From an uncultured Erythrobacter sp. (GTDB lineage: Bacteria > Pseudomonadota > Alphaproteobacteria > Sphingomonadales > Sphingomonadaceae): a stretch of DNA of 21,579 nt. Of the stretch, positions 17,801 to 21,579 are shown piece after piece (the first letter of the stretch is position 1; every line of letters begins with the position of its first letter). The notes beneath the pieces are model-generated. The model saw only the letters and a program-made list of their open reading frames with translations. It had not been told where the DNA came from and ran no database searches. Location: the NCBI GenBank assembly GCA_913061345.1, contig CAJXTZ010000042.1, positions 1 through 21,579 on the forward strand, given 5' to 3'. Made by a program: the position numbers and the translations under genes.

Positions 17801-19040
17801 CATCGACCTGCTGGATATGACGGGTGACATCACCGTGGCTGCGAACGTGCGCGGCACGCTGGGCGATCCGCGGATTCAGGGTTCGCTCGAAGGTGACGAC
17901 CTGCGCGTGCGCAGCACGTTGACAGGCACGGATATCTCCGGCCTGCAGGCGCGCGGTACCTTCACCGGATCTCGGCTAGCGCTGACCCGCTTCGCTGGCA
18001 CCGCTCCCAATGGCGGACGAATTGCAGGCAGCGGCTTCGTGGACCTTTCCGACATTTCCGCGACACGCGGCCCGCAGATCGATCTGCGCATGGCCGCTCG
18101 CAATGCAGAAGTCGTCGACTTGGAGAACATGGGCGCGACGGTCACCGGACCGATCCGAATTGTCTCCAACGGCGTGGGCGGCACGATCGCCGGACGGCTT
18201 GTGGCCACCGGTGCCCGTTGGCAACTGGGTGCATCCGAAGTGTTGACGGAACTGCCCAGCGTAGAAGTCACCGAAATCAACCTTCCGGCCGACCAACGCC
18301 CCGCGATCGTCAACCAGGCACCGTGGAGCTTTCTAATCGATATGCGCGCGTCGGGTGGCATTGAAGTGGACGGCCTGGGACTCGAAAGCGAATGGCGCAC
18401 GGAGAATCTGCTGCTGCGCGGAACGACGGACGATCCGCGATTGGGTGGCTCTGTTTCCATCGTGCCGAGGCAAGGTTTCTATTCCTTTGCCGGCACCCGC
18501 TTTGAAATTACGCGCGGCGAGATCGACTTCGATCGCAACGTGCCCATCGATCCGCGTATTGACCTTACCGCCGTGACCGATGTGAACGGCCTTTCGGTCG
18601 AAGTGGATGTATCGGGCAGCGCCAGCCAGCCGCAGATTACATTCTCCTCCACCCCGGCATTGCCCGAAGAGGATTTGCTCGCACGGTTGCTGTTCGGTGG
18701 CTCGATCACTGACCTTTCCGCGACGGATGCTCTGCAACTGGGCGCGGCAGTTGCGTCCCTGCGCGGCGGTGGCGGTGTTGGGCCGATCAACCAGCTGCGC
18801 AATGCCGTCGGGCTCGACAGGCTAAGAATCATTCCTTCCGATCCGGCGCTGGATCGTGGCACGGCGGTTGCTCTAGGCAAGAACTTCGGTCGCCGCTTCT
18901 ATGTAGAGATCATCACCGATGGTGCCGGGTACAACGCCAGCGAACTGGAATTCCGCGTCACGAGCTGGCTCAACCTGCTGGCAACCGTCAGCACGATTGG
19001 CAGGCACCAGGCCGCAGCCGAATACCGCCGGGATTACTGA
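14823..19040 (+). CDS. tamB: Translocation and assembly module protein TamB
   Basis: TamB is a very large AsmA-like protein anchored in the inner membrane that spans the periplasm as a lipid-binding groove and contacts TamA. It takes part in outer membrane assembly and phospholipid transport. The 1405-residue protein has a basic cytoplasmic N-terminus (RGKRRIPIRILK), one membrane helix at about 31-50, and a long run of repetitive beta-rich sequence with many D-G-x turns. The C-terminal TamB (DUF490) domain carries the signature TFSSTPALPEEDLLARLLFG starting near residue 1271. The start overlaps the tamA stop by one base, so coupling is likely. The reading frame is open throughout. Confidence 0.95.
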   Translation: MADDAAMNERGATDDARSRGKRRIPIRILKGIGWLLAALLAIIVVAIAFLHTPPGRQFILDQVSKFAPASGLRVEVGDIDGSVLWSSTLYDVKLYDANDTLFLEVPTIDLNWRPYRWFTSGLDVRHLVLTNGTLYAAPELEPGDPDAPVLPDFDIRVDRFIIADLTVAQGLLGEERVIGFAAEADIRDGLVYLDADGEFGGGDEFTALVHAEPDGDRFDLDFSWQAPAGGFLATMVGAEDDLSINLEGDGSWTSWEGDLLAQQGGVELLDFDVYNESGQYRLVGQARPSAYLEGLPQRALGDLVTLTASGTLVDSVLEGNFVLRGRGVNADGAGAVDLAENAFDELDIALQLLDPKLLSKDVALNGLALEGTLDGAFRDLTMPHRLTVDEIDAGGIIVTDVRQVGTAAFDGTRVTVPVDAQIARIVSGSDLFDPRLIDGSLDGTVVYAGDEILSDDLAVQFQGLRAQLGLNSNLDTSLTRVNGPVTIADLEFDDIGFVDAAAQIRFRIGGGEPWMLRAELQGRVDEVTNSTITSLAGENIRFDGGLVLRSRQPLVFQNMDISASKLTATLDGQVNDEGTSIAGYGRHADYGPFTVEAMLADDGPRAELVFADPLPAAGLTDVRVSLTPIEDGFAIETSGGSMLGPFDGLLGLQIAENGDTAIRIDRLDVAETRVSGTLNLVEGGVAGQLDVGRGGLDGTIDLAVRDGGQGFDIDLVADGAHFGGETPISIASGTIDASGVIAESNTTLTGNARLRGLSYGNLFIGRLAAQAEIRNGSGSFDAALTGQRGSQFELLVNGQIAPERIAVAVDGSYAGRAISMPRRAILTSTSNGGWELQRSQISYGKGYVIASGRFGGEEAMQGRVALSEMPLNLIGALSGDLALGGAVSGVVDIEQGANGLPVGEARLMVDDLTRSSLLLTSQPLDIALVANLSENLLQTRAVMSDGTGADGRLQARIANLPQTGALTARLYNGDLFGQFRFNGSAAALWRLAAIDLLDMTGDITVAANVRGTLGDPRIQGSLEGDDLRVRSTLTGTDISGLQARGTFTGSRLALTRFAGTAPNGGRIAGSGFVDLSDISATRGPQIDLRMAARNAEVVDLENMGATVTGPIRIVSNGVGGTIAGRLVATGARWQLGASEVLTELPSVEVTEINLPADQRPAIVNQAPWSFLIDMRASGGIEVDGLGLESEWRTENLLLRGTTDDPRLGGSVSIVPRQGFYSFAGTRFEITRGEIDFDRNVPIDPRIDLTAVTDVNGLSVEVDVSGSASQPQITFSSTPALPEEDLLARLLFGGSITDLSATDALQLGAAVASLRGGGGVGPINQLRNAVGLDRLRIIPSDPALDRGTAVALGKNFGRRFYVEIITDGAGYNASELEFRVTSWLNLLATVSTIGRHQAAAEYRRDY

Positions 19041-19116
19041 CAAGGCTCAACGAAGAAAATGGCAAATCAACTGGCCGCCCCCTGCCTTGCCACGTTCGGA
19101 TCAGAGACGCGTCACT

Positions 19117-19671
19117 CTACCGGGGGTCGTCCATGGCTTTCAGAACGGTGTCGATCGGAATGACGGATCCGTTCGCGCCGCTCATCACGTCGCCAGATAT
19201 AGTCCCTTGCGTGCCATCGGAGGAGGTGACGACGAGATTGTCTCCGTCCATGCTGAAGGAAAGGGTGTTCGAACCCATCGTTTGCATTTCCACTGAACCG
19301 TCGGACCTGCCGATGGCGGCTTCGATATCCTCACGGGACATGAAGCCAGGCACGATATGCTCGCGCACGATCGCCACGCGTGCAGCGCCCGCATCTTCTT
19401 CGTCCAGAGCAATATCCAGCGCCGAGAATGCGGCATCCGTGGGCGCAAAGATCGTATAAGGCGCATTGCCATCGAACATGCCTTGCAGACCGGCATTGCC
19501 GAGAATTTCGGACACGACCGTAAGATCGTCCGACCGTTGCAACAATGCCGCAAGGGTGTCGGAGCTGACCTGCTCCGCGTTTTCACCTTCGATATCGCTT
19601 TCGGAATTGCAGGCGGTTAGCGTGAAGAGGCCGGTCGTGGCCAATGCCACGAGAATGTGATTGATCTTCAT
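19117..19671 (-). CDS. Fasciclin (FAS1) domain lipoprotein
   Basis: A 184-residue lipoprotein. The signal peptide MKINHILVALATTGLFTLTAC ends in a lipobox with Cys21, so it is likely to be lipid-anchored in the periplasm or outer membrane. One FAS1 domain fills about residues 39-182, with the H1 motif YTIFAPTDAAFSAL and a final GSVIPIDTVLKAM. FAS1 proteins mediate adhesion or binding; the ligand here is unknown. It lies 15 bases downstream of the Asn/Gly-rich exported protein on the same strand. Both are probably expressed from the stress-type promoter at 20767-20792. No strong ribosome binding site is visible before the ATG. It converges on tamB across a 76-base gap. Confidence 0.88.
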   Translation of the reverse strand: MKINHILVALATTGLFTLTACNSESDIEGENAEQVSSDTLAALLQRSDDLTVVSEILGNAGLQGMFDGNAPYTIFAPTDAAFSALDIALDEEDAGAARVAIVREHIVPGFMSREDIEAAIGRSDGSVEMQTMGSNTLSFSMDGDNLVVTSSDGTQGTISGDVMSGANGSVIPIDTVLKAMDDPR

Positions 19672-19686
19672 CTTGTCTGTCCGTCC

Positions 19687-20742
19687 CTAAAGCAGCAATT
19701 CGATTGCCGAGGAGACCAGCATCGTCTCTGGATCGATTTCGTAGACATGGCCGTCGTTATACCGATACATGGCTTGCGGGCTGTCGTAGTAGCGATTGCG
19801 ATAGCCATAGGGCACGTTGTATATATCATAGCCCTGCGGCATCTGTTGGCCCACCGTGAATTCGTTGCCTGTCAGAAGGGCTGCGATGGCGGTGATCGCG
19901 CGGGTTTCCGGGTCCGTTCGGTAGACCACATTGTCGGCGTAGCGATAGCTATCCCGCCCGCCCAGGCCGTAATAATCCTCGTAATAGGATGGCATCTGAG
20001 AATAGCGATAATCGCCAGGCCATTGGTTGCCGATGGACAAGGCACCGCCCAGCAGGGGTATGTAGCCCGATATTTCGCCGCCCCCGCCTATTCGCATCAG
20101 AAAACCATCATCGTAATAATAACTGCCGCGCCGGTCTGAGACGAGGTCGCCCAGACCCCACCAGTCGGGGCTGTAGCGGGCGTAACGAAAGCTGTCCTGC
20201 TTGCGCGCCTGGCCTGGCGGACGACACCCGTTGTACTTGCGCGCAAGCCCTGGAGGGCATCCGTCGGCAATACCGGTCGAAACACGGCGGAAATCGATGT
20301 TGGGACCGTCTTCATAACGGATCGCCGGAGAGTCATTGCCGCGAGAACCTTCACTATCGCGGTTGGAGCGCGCGACAGGCGATGCACCACGGTTGTCGTT
20401 TGCCGAGTTGCCACGGTTGGCGCCTTGGGAAGTTATCGGTGGGCCGGGACGGCTGGAATTGTTTGAATTGCCATTCCTGTTGCCATTCCCGCGCGTTTGC
20501 GGCGAAACTTCGCTATTGCCGCGTTCCTGCGCCTGCCCGCCGCCCCGGTCGCCGCGATTGCTGCTATTGCCATTGCCATTCGCATTGCCGTTTCCGGGAT
20601 TGGATGACGCCGCTGGCGGCCCGCCACCGTTGCCGTTGTTTCTCTTGTCACTGCCGTTTGCGTTGCCCTGGCTATTGCCTTGTGCAAGTGCTGGCGATGC
20701 CGCCAATGCGATGGCCGAGATTGACGCGATCCAAAGTTTCAT
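19687..20742 (-). CDS. Exported Asn/Gly-rich protein, RcnB/CigR-like C-terminus
   Basis: A 351-residue exported protein. The signal peptide MKLWIASISAIALAASPALA is cleaved near residue 20. Residues ~21-150 are low-complexity, rich in Asn, Gly, Ser and Arg, and probably disordered. A central part has GCPPGLARKYNGCRPPGQARK, a motif I associate with RcnB/CigR-like sphingomonad proteins. The C-terminus repeats a unit: YRY or YYY, DxxVY-like, DPET, then a hydrophobic stretch ending LL, seen near residues 208, 266 and 326. The ATG is backed by GAGGAG at 20749-20754, six bases away. The function is unknown; an envelope or stress role is inferred from export and the EcfG-type promoter. The family call is tentative. 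Confidence 0.82.
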   Translation of the reverse strand: MKLWIASISAIALAASPALAQGNSQGNANGSDKRNNGNGGGPPAASSNPGNGNANGNGNSSNRGDRGGGQAQERGNSEVSPQTRGNGNRNGNSNNSSRPGPPITSQGANRGNSANDNRGASPVARSNRDSEGSRGNDSPAIRYEDGPNIDFRRVSTGIADGCPPGLARKYNGCRPPGQARKQDSFRYARYSPDWWGLGDLVSDRRGSYYYDDGFLMRIGGGGEISGYIPLLGGALSIGNQWPGDYRYSQMPSYYEDYYGLGGRDSYRYADNVVYRTDPETRAITAIAALLTGNEFTVGQQMPQGYDIYNVPYGYRNRYYDSPQAMYRYNDGHVYEIDPETMLVSSAIELLL

Positions 20743-20748
20743 CTTTCG

Positions 20749-20754
20749 CTCCTC
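20749..20754 (-). promoter_or_regulatory. Shine-Dalgarno GAGGAG of the Asn/Gly-rich protein gene
   Basis: On the minus strand GAGGAG lies six bases before the ATG at 20742, an ideal spacing. It confirms this start over a longer in-frame extension that would run back into the lysozyme gene. Confidence 0.75.
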
Positions 20755-20766
20755 AAGAGCAAATTG

Positions 20767-20792
20767 AACGACGAGAGATAGCCCGTTGTTCC
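20767..20792 (-). promoter_or_regulatory. EcfG-type general stress promoter
   Basis: Read on the minus strand, GGAAC (20792-20788) is followed by 17 bases and CGTT (20770-20767). This equals the known EcfG consensus of alphaproteobacteria, GGAAC-N16/17-CGTT. The predicted start point near 20758-20760 leaves a short leader that contains the Shine-Dalgarno site and the ATG at 20742. The promoter would drive the Asn/Gly-rich protein and the fasciclin lipoprotein. It begins 10 bases after the lysozyme stop codon. Confidence 0.7.
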
Positions 20793-20801
20793 TGACCTTT
20801 G

Positions 20802-21407
20802 TTAACCAGTTCCTTTTCGGTACAGCGCGGATTCTGCGGTGCGACGACGCGCGAGGCCCTTCATCACGCGGCCTCCGGCGTAGCACCAGCGGGCAAATTC
20901 CCGTGCAGCACCCTCATAGTCGCCCGCCTTGTGCTTGCGCGTCAGCGTGGCGCTGGCGATGGCGCCGGTGTTGTAATGAAAACTGACGAGCGCATCGAAC
21001 TGCCGCTGGCTGGTAGGCGCATCAGCGATCGCGGAAACGACCTGTCCGGCGTAGCGTTCAAGGTCCGCTTCCAGGCGCGCATCGCAGGCATCCTGCGTCC
21101 ACACTGTCCCAGGGCCGATGCCGGGGCCAGTCGCGCCCCAGCCGATTGTCCACGGTGCATCGCCGGTGCCGGGGTCGGGGTAGGCCTCCATCTGCCCGTC
21201 ACGCCGCTTCATCGCGCAGCCTTCGAAACGCTTGATCAGGGCCACACCTTCAGGGCCGATCCGCAGCGGATGGCGATAATGTGGAACACCTGGAACACAG
21301 TCCTGGGGCAAATCATCCAGCGCAGTGTCGATCGCCATGACTTCGCCCTGGCGCAGGCCACGACCAAGGATCTGGCGGATGGTGTCGAAGATGGGTTTGC
21401 GGGTCAT
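20802..21407 (-). CDS. Lysozyme, glycoside hydrolase family 24 (endolysin type)
   Basis: A 201-residue muramidase that cleaves the MurNAc-GlcNAc bond of peptidoglycan. By comparison with T4 lysozyme the triad is Glu62 (IKRFEG), Asp78 (AYPDP) and Thr87 (WTIGWG). The later FDALVSFHYNTGAI and GLARRRTAE are also family motifs. There is an extra ~48-residue N-terminal segment but no signal peptide or membrane helix. The second of two adjacent ATGs (21407) is preferred because AGAGG sits six bases upstream; 21410 is the alternative. No holin, spanin or other phage gene is visible nearby. It may be a domesticated prophage or gene-transfer-agent-type lysin, or export may occur by an unseen route. Confidence 0.88.
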   Translation of the reverse strand: MTRKPIFDTIRQILGRGLRQGEVMAIDTALDDLPQDCVPGVPHYRHPLRIGPEGVALIKRFEGCAMKRRDGQMEAYPDPGTGDAPWTIGWGATGPGIGPGTVWTQDACDARLEADLERYAGQVVSAIADAPTSQRQFDALVSFHYNTGAIASATLTRKHKAGDYEGAAREFARWCYAGGRVMKGLARRRTAESALYRKGTG

Positions 21408-21484
21408 CATGGGCCTCTTGCTGTGGAAATGGCACCCGGCGCTAGGTTTGCCAGCAGCCTGTAGGACAGTCTCATAGACCGGAC

Positions 21485-21536
21485 CTGTAAAGAGCTCTTG
21501 ACTGACAAGAGATCTTTACAGTAAAGAGCTCTTTAC
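21485..21536. promoter_or_regulatory. Array of three 16-bp dyad operators with 17-bp spacing
   Basis: Site A, GTAAAGAGCTCTTGAC (21487-21502), site B, GACAAGAGATCTTTAC (21504-21519), and site C, GTAAAGAGCTCTTTAC (21521-21536), follow one another. Their centres are exactly 17 bp apart. C is a perfect palindrome. A is one with a single mismatched pair, and B is an inverted variant. A and B together also form a 37-base dyad (21485-21521) with two mismatched pairs. The array ends 18 bases before the start of the regulator gene and lies 80 bases from the divergent lysozyme gene. A possible -35 element TTGACT (21498-21503) falls between A and B. Autoregulation by the adjacent regulator is inferred. 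Confidence 0.8.
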
Positions 21537-21554
21537 AGGCAGTGAGGTGTATCG

Positions 21555-21579
21555 GTGAAGAACCGCTTGAAGGATCATC
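21555..21579 (+). CDS. Probable small XRE-family regulator, first 8 codons only
   Basis: A GTG at 21555 with GAGGTG (21544-21549) five bases upstream opens a frame reading MKNRLKDH to the window end. Many small helix-turn-helix XRE regulators of sphingomonads and other bacteria begin MKNRLK, followed by the DNA-binding domain. The assignment rests on this short start and on the operator array directly upstream. The rest of the gene lies outside the window, so the domain itself cannot be seen. Confidence 0.55.

Noticed and set aside
19041..19116. CAAGGC / GCCTTG pair between tamB and the fasciclin gene as a terminator
   Set aside because: The arms are six bases with a 37-base loop and no T-run, so a terminator hairpin is unlikely.
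20430..20690. Repetitive ATTGCC-like DNA that could be read as a tandem repeat or CRISPR-like array
   Set aside because: The repeats are irregular and in frame with Asn-Gly codons of the exported protein. There are no fixed-length repeats with unique spacers.

Overview
The window reads as chromosomal DNA of an alphaproteobacterium, most likely a sphingomonad of the Erythrobacteraceae type. The reasons are the high GC content, the gene order argS - SPOR protein - nagZ - scpA - scpB - tatABC, a bpt - tamA - tamB block, and a promoter matching the alphaproteobacterial general-stress sigma factor EcfG. This is inference from gene families and order; no marker gene such as an rRNA is present. No tRNA, rRNA, insertion sequence, CRISPR array or plasmid gene was seen. 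No stretch without a gene exceeds 300 bases; the longest gaps are 11626-11816 and 21408-21554.

Layout. Bases 1-25 are not genomic: they match the end of an Illumina Nextera transposase adapter, so the left edge is an untrimmed contig end. It cuts into ispH (minus strand), which is divergent from a small lipoprotein of unknown function. Bases 1027-7728 hold a tightly packed plus-strand block: argS, a membrane-anchored SPOR protein, nagZ (peptidoglycan recycling), scpA and scpB (partners of the SMC condensin) and tatA-tatB-tatC (twin-arginine export). Several of these genes overlap, as in an operon.

Bases 7745-10296 are a minus-strand pair with overlapping ends: an exported YtcJ-like amidohydrolase and a 3-hydroxyisobutyrate-type dehydrogenase. 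A threonine ammonia-lyase is divergent from them. A 191-base gap with CtrA-like and GANTC motifs then precedes bpt (N-degron leucyltransferase), tamA and tamB, which are nearly contiguous. TamA and TamB form the envelope-spanning translocation and assembly module.

Bases 19117-21407 are a minus-strand accessory segment. In transcription order it holds a GH24 lysozyme without signal peptide, an exported Asn/Gly-rich protein with a repeated C-terminal motif, and a fasciclin-domain lipoprotein. A near-perfect EcfG promoter (GGAAC, 17 bases, CGTT) precedes the last two, which suggests a stress-induced envelope pair. At the right edge, a gene starting MKNRLKDH, probably a small XRE-type regulator, begins behind three 16-bp dyad operators spaced exactly 17 bp centre to centre. 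The operator array and the stress promoter are the most notable regulatory structures here. I found no clear new defence or biosynthetic system.
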